Source: Symbiodinium natans (lineage: Eukaryota > Sar > Dinophyceae > Suessiales > Symbiodiniaceae). Taken from it: 64,000 nt of DNA. Position 1 is the first letter of the stretch. Each line of letters opens with the position of its first letter. Shown here piece after piece: positions 45,091 to 56,845 of the stretch. Position numbers and translations under genes: made by a program. The stretch is taken from positions 64,001 through 128,000 of the forward strand of contig CAJNDS010002803.1 of assembly GCA_905221605.1 (NCBI GenBank). The letters run 5' to 3'. Under the pieces are notes generated by a model that worked only from the letters and a program-made list of their open reading frames with translations, was not told where the DNA came from and did no database searches.

Positions 45091-48000
45091 GCGAGTTCGA
45101 TCGGTGGATGCGGAAATACCTGCGCCGCCTGAACGTCAACTGGCCAGGGATGGCAAGGGGGCGCGCCAGCTTTGCGGCCTGAAAGTTTTGTGGTTCAAGA
45201 TCAGGTCCCCTCCTCTCTGTCTCTTGGGCCCATGTCCATACTCTGTACTATTTCTGCCCCTTTTCGTACCATTACGTGCTATCGTGACTCCCATGTCTAG
45301 TGCCAAAGGAGGCCTGGGTCTGGATGTTGAGCCTTGTACAGATTGCATGAACCGGGATCTTCAACATCTTCAACCCTTGTGTTGGAGTTCGTTGCCAGTA
45401 GGAGGTGCAGGGATGCTCAAAGCATTCCCTTGCGTCCGGCAGCCAAAGCTGAAATGCTGCAATTCGGGCCCTGCCCCTAGGTTGGGAACAGCTTCCGCAG
45501 CTCTGTTTGAGCTTGCAAATGCATGGCGGCTTTTGCGTGAAACAGGCCGTTGGGGCGCTTTTGCCTCGCGGGCTATGGTTGAGTTCTGAGGAGCCCCAGT
45601 GAGTTCAATGATTCGCTCTGACATGTAACCCTATGGTCTTCTAGTTCTCTACTGTTCCCGAGTACTCCCTAGGCTTCGCCAAGGTTCCCTCAAGGCTTGT
45701 GTCTTTTCCTCCTTTGCAGTTTTGTTCTCGCACTGCCCTCACAGGACATGGGCGAGGTCTCAGTTACCCACCCTCAGGCAAATACCCGACAGGTGGAGTC
45801 CTTCCATCCTGTGAAATTAGGCAGGGCAGGGGCAGGTCTGGGTGTGCTGAGGGTTCCGTGTGGGGCTTGAGGGAAAAGTTCGCAGTGCTTGCGCCGTGAC
45901 TCTCGCGGTGCTCGCACCCAGGTGCTGTGCGATTTCCAAAGTGCCCTTGACCCTTTTGTCAGGGGGCCCGGCGCATTTCAGGGTGTGCAAACATGAAGAG
46001 CCGCCCCAAACATCCCAAAAGAGCAGGCTTTTGTTGCCTCACATGAAAAACTTTCCGCCTTTGCACATTCCGTGCCCGAAAACGTGCTCCCCCGTTCGTT
46101 GGCCCCGCGTGGCGGATATTGACATCAATTCGGACTCGTGCCCGGTGCACATTGCCCAGCTCGAAACTGCTCGAAGTCGTGTTTCCCGGCAAGGCACCAC
46201 TTGCTTGTTAAGGCATTGTGCCGTGCTGCCAAGGTTGGGTGAACGTTGGCGAGGGCTGTAGGTTAAGCCAAGGAGCTGCCGGACGTTTAGACATCGCAGC
46301 AGTCCCGTTGTGCTCGCGGCTCTTGGCAGGCTCTTGTTTTGGGATCTACGTCGGCATAAAGGATTTAGGGTTGATCAGCAACCTCTCTAATGACAGCGAT
46401 ATGGGCTCAATGGGTTGGCATGTCGTTGTCAGTGTTCAGGAAGACCTCATCGCATCGACTACAGCCTAACTCCACCCGAAGTTTGTACCCAGCCGGGCTC
46501 CTGTCCTCTTGTACCTTGTTCGAGCGTCGCGGTGCAAGCAATGCGCCGTCGGGTGATTCTCGCAGCAGTGGGAGCCTTGGTCCGGCTTTCTTTGAGACAC
46601 GGATCATGCTATGCGAACCTTTTTTCCCTTTTTACGAACGTCTTGGAGGTGCCGTGTGCGGAGCCGAAGCCACGCCCCACATGTCCTCTTGATTCTTGCA
46701 GGTCCAGCCTGCCTGGAGCACGTTTTGCAAGCATGTGGGGCCCTCTTGGTACGAAGGGCTCGTGTAGTGTTCCTTTTCAGGGAGACCTCGGAACCTCAAA
46801 CTTAAAACCCTTAAGCCCCAAGAACCTCGAAACCCCCGTGAAAAAAACCCCCAAAACCCGGAAAGGCACACAAGGCACCCAAAGACTCCATCGACCTCAG
46901 AAACAGTGCCTCAACACCCCTAAGCCCTACCGTCCCAACCCCCTCCCCAACTGCCTCCCCAAAACCAAATCAGAGCCTTCTTCGAAACCCGAAACCATAA
47001 ACCCTAAACAAAACAGCAACAACTCAGAGTCTTCTCCAGGTCGGGCTGGTTCCTGTGGCGGCCGTGACAAAGTTCAACTTCGAGGTGGTCTCCCTTGCGT
47101 GGCTGCTTTTTGGCTTTCGGGCTTGGTGTCTTTTTAAGGAGGTTTTATGGTCTAGGGTTGAGGGTTTGGGACGTCATGTTTAGTTCACTGTCTGTGGGTT
47201 GTTTGGGCCGGACACACCTAAAGTCAGGTTTCGGCCCTTGGGGCCCCAGGCAATTGACATTGACGTCGCTGTGTCCTTGAAGGTCTCCGCCGAGTACGAC
47301 CTATTCAACCAGGGGACTGCTGTGAAGTATTTCGAGGCCTTCTGTGGGCTTCTGGGTGTCAATCAAGCAATCTGCAAGGGGGCTTCGAATGTACTGTAAA
47401 AAGCCTGAAGCCCCAAAAATCAGAACCCACAGGATCTCTTCTACGAGCCGACGGAGGGCCAGAAGAAGCCCTCCCTTAACGGCTCCCAGCTAGAGGAGGT
47501 GGAGACGCTGCGTGGCGAGCTCAGTCGTGGGAGAAACGGTTTATGAAAGTTTTGAGTTGCCTTGCCCTCAGACTCAGTCCGTGGTTAAGACATGTTAATG
47601 GTCTTCGCATCTCGGGCCCAGTGCTGGCGCGGATTTCAGGACCTCACTCTGGGGACATTGCGTCTTGCTGGTACTGGAGTTTCTTGAGCTGCTGCTGTAC
47701 AGCTGTTCCGCGTCTTTTCCCCTACAGCCAGGGTTTTGCCTTCGCATCTTGCGCGCCCCAACTGACTGCTTGTAAACCGCCCAGCTGCCGAAGAGTTCAC
47801 CGCTGAGGCCACCAGGCGTACGCCAACCCCGTGCTGGCGCTGGCCGGGGCTCAGGCCGAGGGGGGGGGTTTAGGGTTTAGGGTTTAGGGCCCGGGCTATT
47901 TTTGATGGGAACAAATTCCGGGCTTTTGATGGACATGTCGAGTTTGGGGCTCAGGGGTTCGGGGGGGCCCTTTTTTGTGGAAACACACCGAGAAACCGTT

Positions 48001-51000
48001 ACCATTTATAAGCCCATGGCTTTGACAGACTGCCAGAAGGTCCTCTACATGTTCGGATGGTTCCGGAGCACCGGGGAGCTGATCTGGGAGAACATCCTCT
48101 CGTCGGCGGAGCTCTTCGAGCGCAGCATCTACGTCAGCGACTGCAAGCCCGAGCACTCCTACGAAGTCTGGCACGACAACGCCTGCGCCACTCAGATTGC
48201 ACGGAATGACCTCGGGGTATCTCGGGGTTTGAAGTAGCCTAGTCAGAAGATCTGAGAGAAGGACATCCGGTGGACGCACGCGATCTTGCTGTACCACTGG
48301 CTGGCCCAGACCGACACCACGGCGCAGCAGCCTGCCTACCAGAAGCTCGACTTGCATTTTTTTCTGCCTTAGCTGCCGGCGTTGGCACAGATGTGTACGG
48401 TGGGTACAGTGTACAGTGCATCCTGCCCTTGGACCTGCTTGAGCCTCCTTGAACCCTCGTGTAGCAGCTTTTTGGATCCCCATATTCCTTTTCATTCCTT
48501 CTCCTTTGGCCTCAGAGGTTTTTTGAAGCGCATCCTGTGTGGTTCAGACTGCGGGGGGGGCGTGGGGCGTGTGGGCACGCGCTGGGTGCACCGTTCAGCA
48601 TCCAACTGCAGGCAAAAGGCGCAGCAGCTGCTTGAGGGCATCAAGCGCGTGAAGAAGTACGAGGCTGTCTCTGGGGGCTGGACCTCCCCGGGGCATGTGA
48701 CTTGGGCACAGGGAGAGGGGTAGAGCCCTGGAGATTGTTACCTGAAGATCTCTGAGCATACGGGTTTCCGAAAGTATTTACATCCAGGGAGTAGGGGGTT
48801 ACCTTTTTGGGAGCCTTTTCAGAACTATTTGGGCCCTTATTATAAGGGAATCCCCTTCATTTTTTGTAATCTCCCTTGGGATCCTGATTCTAAGGGAATC
48901 CTCTACTATTTGGGGGGTCCTTACTATAAGGGAATCCCACTTCTTTTTTCGTAAGCTCCCCCCCAAAACCCTAAACCCTAAACCCTAAACCCTAAACCCT
49001 AAACCCTAAACCCTAAACCCTAAACCCTAAACCCTAAACCCCAGGTGAACTTCAACTCCATCATCTTCGCCGGCAAGCCCTCACGGCCGATCTGGGACAC
49101 CAGGGAGCTTCCGATAGGCCAAAGGGTTTAGGGTTTAGGGTTTAGGGTTCGGGGTTCGGGGTTCGGGGTTTGGGGTTTAGGGGTGCGCTGAGCCCTTTTT
49201 AAAGCCCTCTTAGGCCTTTGTAAGACCCCTAAACCCCCCAACCCCCAACCCTCCCTCAAACCCCAAACCCCCAAAGAAGCCCCTGAACCACGAAACAGGC
49301 TGTCGCGTCCCACCCGGACTCTGTTGCACCCCAAAAAAGATAACCGAAACCGTCCGAAGACCTGAAGCTCAAAAAAAGAGCCCTTGAGGCAAGTGGCTGG
49401 AAGAGCACCACCCCATCTTCAAGGCTGAGCTTCAAGCGATCCTGAACGAGCCAGGGGATGTGTGGCCTGCTCCCTTTTTTAGAGTTTTTTGGGGTGGTTT
49501 GGGGCAGGCCTAGGGTGTTCAGAGAGAGGTTTCAGGGTGTTGAGGAGTCTCGAGCTGGGGGGGTGGGGAGGTGTTGGGTCTGGAGTTCTTGCATAAGAAG
49601 GGGTGTTTTGGGGTTATGACAGAACCTCGGGACCCCCTACTTCAAGCCCTAAACCCTAAACCCTAAACCCTAAACCCTAAACCCTAAACCCTAAACCCTA
49701 AACCCTATAAACCCTAAACCCAGGTATGGGCAGCTCATGAAGATCGACCCCTCCCGCGAGCACCTGGCCACCCCGGGCGGCTGGGACACGCTGCGCATCG
49801 TCCGGTACCACAACTGGTTCGAGGCGCGGAACCTTTTGGGAGTTTCAACCCGAAACCGCCTAAACCCGATAATCCCTATAATCCCTAAACCTTAAACCTT
49901 AAAAAGCCCTAAACCCTTAAACCCCCAAAACCTCAAACCCAAAGCCCTAAACCCTTGAACCCGAAACCCTGCATCCCTGAGCTCCCACTTTTCTCCCAGA
50001 TATCCCCCCCCTCCCCTCCCCCTCCCCTCTCCCAAAGACCACTGTAACGCTTTGTAGCCCAGTGGTACCCCTTTTTACCCTTTTGTTGGTGCTGGGCTTC
50101 TCTTATAAAGAGTAACCAACCCAAAGATGGGTGCCCTTAAAATTTGCCATGGTTACTGGGCTACTAAGAAGGGGGGGGGGGGGGCCAGTCCTGTCCCTTG
50201 GAGGTCTTCTGCCAGGTCGCCCCCATGACCTGCGAGCTCATCCGCACGCGGCCGGAGATCAACGAGTGCAAGTTCATGAACGTGAACTACGCGCCCTGCT
50301 TGGGTTTAGGTTCAGGGTTTAGGGTTTAGTGTTTAGGGTTTAGGGTGAACTACGCGCCCTGCTTGGGGGGGGGAGGGTCTTGGAGCTTGTGGCTTTCCGT
50401 TGGACTCGGGGCCCTGAACTCACCGCCAGCCCGAAGCTCTAACAACCCCAGCCTAGAAACCCTAAATGAACCCCCTTATACTCCCCGAGGCCTTCAAACC
50501 CGAAGCCCCGTCGACCCGAATCTCTCTCAACCTTCCCAAGCTTCAGCGAGCTTTAACCTTTGTAGGCTGTAGGGTTTAGGGTTTAGGGTTTAGGGCATCC
50601 CACAAGGCCTTCAGAGCGCCCGAAACCCCCCCAAAAATCACTCAGAGGTTCGCCTCAACCCGGGCACACACCTCAAGCCCCACTACGGGAACGGCCCGCG
50701 GCTCTCAGCGCACCTTTCAGCTTCCTGGACACAGAGAGGTGTTTTTTTTTGGGGGGGAGGGGGTGGGGGGGGGGGGGAGCGGGCGTATGTCTGTCCTCTT
50801 CCGCTTTCCCTTCCCTCTTCCCTCTTCCTCCTTCCCGCTTCCCTCTTCCCTTTTCCCCCTTCCCCCTTCCCCTTCCTCTTAGACTCTTCTTCTTCTTCCT
50901 CCTGAGTTGCCTTCGGCTATATAGGAGAAGCTTCGGGATTCCATGGGACCAAAGTAGGGAACCCACTGATCTGCCCCAACCCCAGAGAACGAGATCGATA

Positions 51001-51913
51001 GGCATACAGACAGATATATTCACAATAGACCTTCAGTCCCCCAGATATTTCATGTTTTTGAAGCCCATCAACCGGCAAAACGCACAAGGTGAAACCCCCC
51101 GGCCACAGCCCGAACCTCAGAGTTTAAGACCCTTCCGAGGTGATCGCGCCCGAGCCAATGAAGGCAGGCCTCACCGCTTCTCGGAGGGATTTCGGTCTCA
51201 TCCGCCAGAAAAAAGGTCACCAAACATACCGGAACCCGCAAAGAAGCCGCAAGAGCGCGTAAACCAGCGCCCCAAGAGCCCGCAAACCAGCCTCCAGGAG
51301 TCCGTAAATTAGCCTCCAGGAGCCCGAAAAGCAGGGCCCTCTGGGATGCGAGGTTGCCGACCAGAAGCGTCTCTGGGTGGAGGGAGAAGCCATCCTCTTC
51401 GATGACACCTACCCTCACATGGTGACCCTTGGCTTGGGGCTCGTTGAATCTCATGGGGTTGTTGGGGTTTGGGGTTGGTGGGGGAGGAGTCGGCCTTGGG
51501 GTGACAAGAAAGGGTTTCGGGGCCCTGACCCTGAACCTGAGCCTCGCTTTGGGGTGTTAGAGTTTGAGGGTGGGGCGTTGGAGCGGTTGGGGCTGTAGAT
51601 CTTCTTTGCTTTGGGGCCTTTTGGCTCATGGGCCTTTGGAACCGTTGGAGCTCTGAGGGTCTATAAGGCAACAGCAGCAGTCAGACAGACGAGGCATCCT
51701 TTTGACTGTGGACCGAGCCTTCCGAGTGCACTACCCAAGAGGTCTTGAAACCCCAAACAGTCTTCTACCATGGTCTTTACACACATCTCCACTCTGGTGC
51801 CTGTGTCCTTAAGGAGCCACTGGGGCAACCAGCCCCGCTACGTGATCTTGGTCTGGTTCTGCCATCCCTGCGACACGAGGAACGCACACAACCAGACCTG
51901 CCCGACGGCGTGA
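45091..51913 (+). CDS. Gene ending in an aspartyl/asparaginyl beta-hydroxylase domain
   Basis: The C-terminal exons (49045-51913, separate entry) carry the iron- and 2-oxoglutarate-dependent Asp/Asn beta-hydroxylase fold. Upstream exons that fit the same gene: 45091-45142 (EFDRWMRKYLRRLNVN), 47040-47084 (VGLVPVAAVTKFNFE), 47283-47336 (VSAEYDLFNQGTAVKYFE), 47433-47498 (DLFYEPTEGQKKPSLN), 47816-47854 (AYANPVLALAGAQ), 48040-48216 (VLYMFGWFRSTGELIWENIL), 48262-48353 (DIRWTHAILLYHWLAQTD) and 48612-48666 (QKAQQLLEGIKRVKKYEA). From 48262 onward all phases close. The N-terminal part is helical and matches no family I can name. Donors are mixed GC and GT with one GA; acceptors are AG|G. The true start is not found; a piece at 46110-46180 (VADIDINSDSCPVHIAQL) may also belong. 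Confidence 0.75.
48764..48960. repeat. Fold-back-like sequence with CCTTATTATAAGG palindromes
   Basis: It begins CGGGTTTCCGAAAGTATTTA, like the MITE-like termini elsewhere, and contains three related CTTANTATAAGGGAATCCC phrases. It lies in the intron after the exon ending at 48666 and is followed directly by a CCCTAAA array (48965-49044). Confidence 0.5.
48965..49044. repeat. CCCTAAA array ending at a 3' splice site
   Basis: Ten perfect units run directly into CCCCAG|GTGAAC, so the last repeat provides the pyrimidine-rich context and the AG of the acceptor at 49044. Confidence 0.9.
49045..51913 (+). CDS. Catalytic domain exons of the Asp/Asn beta-hydroxylase gene
   Basis: Seven exons in continuous phase: 49045-49117, 49389-49461, 49724-49823, 50216-50290, 50648-50719, 51335-51423 and 51814-51913 (TGA). 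Joined landmarks are ELPI-GKWLEEHHPIFKAEL, NEPGDV-YGQLMKIDPS, VAPMTCELIRTRPEI, RLNPGTHLKPHYGNGPRLSA, GCEVADQKRLWVEGEAILFD, DDTYPHMV-SHWGNQPRYVI and WFCHPCDTRN. The two iron ligands expected for this family are present: His in LKPHYG and His in TYPHM. The Arg of NQPRY fits the 2-oxoglutarate contact. As in the family, the second and last ligand is this His and no Asp ligand is seen. The protein ends 15-20 residues after the domain. The last junction uses a GA donor (GT|GACCCT). The substrate is unknown. Confidence 0.85.
49127..49180. repeat. TTTAGGG array just after a donor
   Basis: Seven units of GGGTTTA/GGGTTCG begin about 8 bp after the GC donor at 49117 (CCGATAG|GCCAAAGGG). Confidence 0.85.
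49646..49723. repeat. CCCTAAA array ending at a 3' splice site
   Basis: About ten units end AAACCCAG|GTATGG at the acceptor of exon 49724-49823. Confidence 0.9.
50282..50367. repeat. Telomere-like repeat flanked by a 23-bp direct duplication
   Basis: GTGAACTACGCGCCCTGCTT+GGG is present at 50282-50304 and again, identical, at 50345-50367. The 40 bp between are degenerate TTTAGGG units. The duplicated segment spans the end of the exon and its GC donor (AACTAC|GCGCCC), so the intron now begins with two copies of the donor site. Confidence 0.9.
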
Positions 51914-54009
51914 GGTTGCGCTCAGCGCCGCGGGCGCTGGGCTCGAGCCTGGGGTTTGGGGGCCGGAGATGCTTAATTGGCTTTCCTGAAGTTGACTTAA
52001 ATGAGTAAGCTGTTTTGGAGGTTGGAGGGCCTTCGATGCCCGAACAGACAGTTGCAGGCTGGGTTTGAGGCCCAAATCTACAGTAGAAGTATTTGGAGCA
52101 CAGCGTGCCAAGCAGATCGAACTACGACAACAACATTATACAATTATACAAGGTTGTTACCGCGCACGCCTCCCCTGTTGCGCTCCTTACAAGTATTCCC
52201 TCAACTGTTCAGGATTTGGGTTTCTCTCTGCGAATTTATCTAATCCCCTGCAAGGCCCCCAAACTTTCTCGGAACTGTTTAAGCAGAGCTCGTGAGCCCG
52301 GAGCACATGCTTCGAGCCGTTCCCCGGAGTGGGCGGAAGCTCTTGCCAAGCGCCGTCCAGATGATGTTTTTCCTATTCGGATACATTTGCGTTCGGGTCT
52401 CCCTGTTCTGGCGTTCGCTACGCTGCATCCAAAGGGCAGACGGCTAAGTACTTAAAGGCTGGTTTCTTGAGCATAATCATCGCGAATGGAAAAGCAACTC
52501 GAAGTAGCAACTAGACTCATCGCGTTAAGTCTTAAGTGAGAAGCAGGGCGAGCCAGCTCCAAGCAAGGTAGCGCGAAGTTGACGAGAACTCCATTGCCCA
52601 GCCGGCAACGGCAGCAAACTCCATCCCAAGGATCCCCACAGGAAACAGGAACCCCCGTAACTCTCGTTTCAAAAGGGGATCGTGAGGGACAGACTTGGCA
52701 TTTGCAGCGCCCCTTCTGTGTAGATGAGCTAAAACCTCCTCGGCAGAGTTGTTGAGGTGGGCTGGACATGCGAGCTGCAAAAATGTTTCCGTGGGAGCGT
52801 GGTGGGTCTTTACACGAATTCGGAATCAGGGTGTTCTGAGACTTTAGATAGCGGCGACAGGTCGCCAGCCAGCAGTGCAGACGAGCCAATATCTGAGCCC
52901 ACACTGCTGTTTGCACATCAACTTTGTTTGCGTCATCTGCACCCCCCTGCACCTGACTGGGCATGTGGGCCGGCAGATTTCCACGCGTTCCGCACACCTT
53001 CTTCTTTCATGCGTGCCGTGAGCCTAAGCCCATGACACTCCTGCGTGAGAAACATTAAGGATGTGCTGTAGCCAGCGAACAGTCACGAACACAGAATACG
53101 GAACCGCGAGCCATTGCATGAAAACGCAAGTACAGCGCAGCAAGTCACCAGCACCTCCGCCAGAGCAACCAGAGCTTGCTCCATGGCTGGTAAGAACCTT
53201 CGGCAGATAGTGGGGGGGGGGGGGTTCTCGTATTTGAAAACATCCCCTCTCTTGGGTCTCCCATGCGGGAAGCGTGAGGTGTGCCTCTGTGCCAGAAGTT
53301 CTAAACCGCTGAAAGAAGGTGCTCCCCAGTTCCGCCGGAGGGGTTCACATGCGCTGGTTGCGGCCGTCCTGGCAGCATGCTTGTTTTGCGGTACGACGCC
53401 GAGCAGGACACGCTACATGGTCGATACACCGCATGCCGAGCCGGTTCATGTTCGACATGTTGGAAACTGAAGGCAGCATGGTTCAGCATATGTCAGGCTT
53501 CTGGGACCCTGAACTCGCTGAACACGAACTTGACATTTTTCAATTCACCGAGAATTTCGGATGCTGGTAGTCGCCTGTTACGGCCGCCTGTTGATGCTAC
53601 TGTACACTGTAGCAGGTCCATGTCACGTGCGTAAACGTTGCCGGATATGTGTTGTTCCAGGGCAAAAACACTTTGTTTTCGAACGTCCTACAAGATGCTG
53701 GCTGGCTAAATCTTTAAGGGGCCAAAAAACCACAAACATAAGGATCCTACTATTGGGGTATAAGGGCCCCTATCCCCTAATCTTGCACGCCACAGGGTGG
53801 CTCAAGTGCATCCTGTCAAGAGTGCTCGTCATGTTGGCGGATTCTTGGTCTGCATTGGGGTAAGCTCTTCTGGAAGGAAAGTGGTCTCCTCAGCGCATGC
53901 ATTCGGGCACCCGCGCGTGAAAACCATCCAAGATCCTACGGCCTTAAGCCTAAACCCTAACTACAACCCGAAACCCTGCAGCCTGAACCGGGAGCTCTAA
54001 GTGAAGAAC
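51914..54009. other. Spacer with no recognised gene
   Basis: Open frames on both strands (for example - strand 52452-52997 and + strand 53114-53470) show no motif I recognise. A G-run lies at 53210-53224. Near 53935-53995 degenerate CCCTAAA-like units precede the helicase exon. Confidence 0.35.
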
Positions 54010-54019
54010 AGGACCCAAC

Positions 54020-56763
54020 ATGACCGACGACGGCGGCCGCTTGAAACTGCGCGACTACCAAGCGGCCTGTGTAGAGAAAGCCGTTGGCAGCTTGGGCTTC
54101 TGATGGTGTGTGTGGGGGCTTCGGAGACTCGAGTGCTTCTCTTTAAGTAAGCTCTGGGGCGTGGACTTTTCCTGCATCTTCAACAGCGATCAATGGCCTT
54201 GCAAGTTTTGGGTTGCCGCTGTAAGTGACGCTAGACTCCCAAACTAGCACTGCCAAGCACAAGGCCAGAACACGATCGTCTCGCTGCCCACCAACTTTGG
54301 GAAGACCCTGGTCGCCGTGAAGGTCATTGAGCCTCTGCTGGAAGTTTCAGACTTCCCGGCTTGTCCAAGTTTCGAACCAGCCTTGCGGCGATAGTCTGTG
54401 ATGCCCAGTCGACCTTGACATCCAAATTTCGCTTCGTGGGCGCTGTCTGCCTTCAAGGGCTGAAACTCGTTGTAGCCCACCAAGGATCACTTTCTCGAGC
54501 ACCCGAACACGCACAAGAAGCATGTGGTCTTCATCGTGCCGAGGAAGACGCTGGTAGGGCAGCAGGCGTCATATTGCAGGAAGCACTGCGACCCTCGCCT
54601 AAAAATTAAACGGACGGGGTTCGAATTTAGGGTTCCGCAGCCCTAGCCAGGACAATGTAGAGCATGGGTACAGGGATTCCCGGAAAAAAAAACCTGAAAC
54701 CCCACGAAGCTCTGAGGTTGGCGGGCCTGCTGTGGAGCCTGGGCATGCAAGCGCCAAGAGCGTGGGTTTAGGGTTTAGGGTTTAGGGTTTAGGGTTTAGG
54801 GTTTAGGGTTTAGGGTTTAGGGTTTAGGGTTTAGGGTTTAGGGTTGGGGGGGGAGGGGGTGTGGGCGGGGAGGTGGGGGGTGGGGGCGGGGAGGGGGTGG
54901 TGCTGCGCTGCGCCCTGTAATGTCTCTTTGGGTTCCTCTTCTACTGTATCTCCCCACCTGTTGAATCACCCATTCGAGCGGTGCAGAAGGAGAAACTTCA
55001 AGATTGTTGTGCCTGGCTGTTGGGGAAGTGAGTGAAGCACTGCTTTTCAGAAACCTTTGACCTTTAAAGCCCTTGACGCCCCTTTGTGCCCCTGAACGAA
55101 AATCGCTCGGCAAGCGAATTTTGAGGATGAGCTGTGTGGCATGGAGAGCCTCGGCTGCCAACCCCTGGGTCGAAGAACTCGGGCTTTCGGGGGGTGTCAT
55201 GAGGGGTCCCAGTACAGTACCGTGTTGAGGTCGCAGAAGGCCCAGTGCAACAGGGTCAAGGTTGAAGGTTTGCGGTTCAAGGCTTTTAGGGCCTGACTGC
55301 ATGCCGGCACTTCACGTGCCTTAGTCGTGGCCAGTAGCCAGGAAATTGGCCGAAGCCCTCCTGAAAACTCAAAACCCAAAGCCCCTTCAAGATCTGGTCC
55401 GGTGGACAGTTGGCTCGTCTCGTGCAAGTGTGAGCATCGAAAACGGGAAACTGAGGATGGAGAAGTGGGATGAGCTGAAATGGCAGAGTTGCCTGCGGAA
55501 GCACAAGGTCAGCTGCCGGCACGCCCCTAGAAGCCCCAGCGCGGCGATGGCAAATAAATCTGTAGATGTCGCTGTTGCCGGCGCTAAAGGTTTGCCCCTA
55601 AAGCCCAACATTTTGTTCTTGCTGAGGGTCGATTCACACTTGTTTGGTCTTCTGGGGTACGAGTGAGAGCGCTCTAGACTTGTGCTGCTGCTGCTGCTGC
55701 TTCTGCTCAGGCCACCCTAACTTTCCGAAACTTCATCCCCCCAACAAGCAGACCAGATCACGACGGCTCGCAAGCCAGCCAATCAGTGATCGTGCTGTGC
55801 CATAGGGTCCTATGCATAGCCGTGACCTGTGAGAGTCGACATGCCCCTGAGCCCCGAAGGGCAGAACCGCCCTTAAGCCCGCAAAGGACTAAGAGCCTTT
55901 AACCCTAAAACCCTCCAACCTATGCCTTGCCGGCCTTGTGCGAGTGTGAGAGTCGAAACCCTAAACCCCAAACCAGCAGCCTGGAAGGTGTTGGTTGGCA
56001 CGCCCGAGATCTTCCGGCGTGCCATGGATCAGGGCATCATCGAGGTATCGCAGCTGCCGCTGGGCTCCAGGGGTCACGATTGGCTCAGGGTTTAAGATGC
56101 TTGAAGTGTTGGCTTTTAGGTTTTGGGTGTTGAGAGAAGGGGATTGTAGGGAAGTCTTACGGTTAAGTTCTTGGGTTTGGTCTGCCTCGCGCCAGCCGAG
56201 GTCGCTGCTGATCTTCGATGAATGCCACCATGCCAAAGCGCCTCAGCCGAGGTTTCACAGGGTGTTACAAAGGCGTTTGGAGGGCGAAGATTCCCATGAC
56301 GCAGACATGAAACCCAAACCCCAACTCCCACGGCATGACGAACAAGGAGGAAAGCAAAGCATTTGTAGCATCTAGATGCATCTAGGCACTCGTTGGCCTT
56401 TTAGACACCATCTGCCTTCACCAAGGGCAACCACCCTATGGCTGCCATCATGTCGGACTTTGTTCGTGTGCAACAGCAAGAACCGCCTCACATTCTGGGA
56501 CTGCTCCTCGGCGCCTCTGGAGGACCCTAAACCCCAAACCCCAAACCCCAAACGCCAAACCCCAAACCCCAAACCCTCGACAAAGAAACGCCTTCGATTC
56601 AGCCAGCTATGCGGGAGCAGAAAAAACAAATGACCCCAAAACCTGACCCCTAATTAAACCCTAAAACCCCTAACCCCTAAGCTCTCGAAGACTGAGGACT
56701 GCCAGCTTCTTTGACGGAGCGCTGAGGAACAAGAAGCAGTTGGAGACGCAGCGCATCAAACTG
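54020..56763 (+). CDS. DECH-box helicase of Dicer/RIG-I type, N-terminal exons
   Basis: Exons: 54020-54086 (ATG; DGGRLKLRDYQAACVEKAV), 54264-54343 (QNTIVSLPTNFGKTLVAVKV), 54485-about 54605 (KKHVVFIVPRKTLVGQQASY), about 55346-55507 (RMEKWDELKWQSCLRKHK), 55988-56055 (VLVGTPEIFRRAMDQGIIEV), 56201-56237, 56426-56502 and 56697-56763. Joins restore VSQL-SLLIFDECHHAK-GNHP and HILGL-TASFFDGALRNKK. Visible motifs are Q-like DYQ, Walker A PTNFGKT (family PTGxGKT; Gly and Ser replaced by Asn and Phe), motif Ia, DECH and TAS. DECHHA followed by NHP..IM resembles Dicer more than RIG-I. Donors are GC at five junctions and GT at two. One exon between 54605 and 55346 may be missing. The second helicase half and any PAZ or RNase III domains are not visible, so Dicer identity is unproven. 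The acceptor AACAG|GACCC before the ATG could be a trans-splice or intron site. Confidence 0.75.
54765..54845. repeat. TTTAGGG telomere-like array in a helicase intron
   Basis: Eleven perfect units in G-strand orientation are followed by a G-rich minisatellite (GGGGAGGGGGTGTGGGCGGG, 54846-54900). It lies between the exon ending about 54605 and the one ending 55507. A short coding-like piece (LAGLLWSLGMQ, 54716-54749, GC donor) precedes it. Confidence 0.95.
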
Positions 56764-56845
56764 GCGCCTGGCTTGGCAAGTGCGGGTTTCCGAAATTTCC
56801 AGGTACCTCATTGGGGTCCTTATTATCAGGGAGTTTTACTAATTA

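Noticed and set aside
55095-55180. Possible extra helicase exon (FEDELCGMESLGCQPLG)
   Set aside because: No phase closure with either neighbouring exon and no helicase motif.
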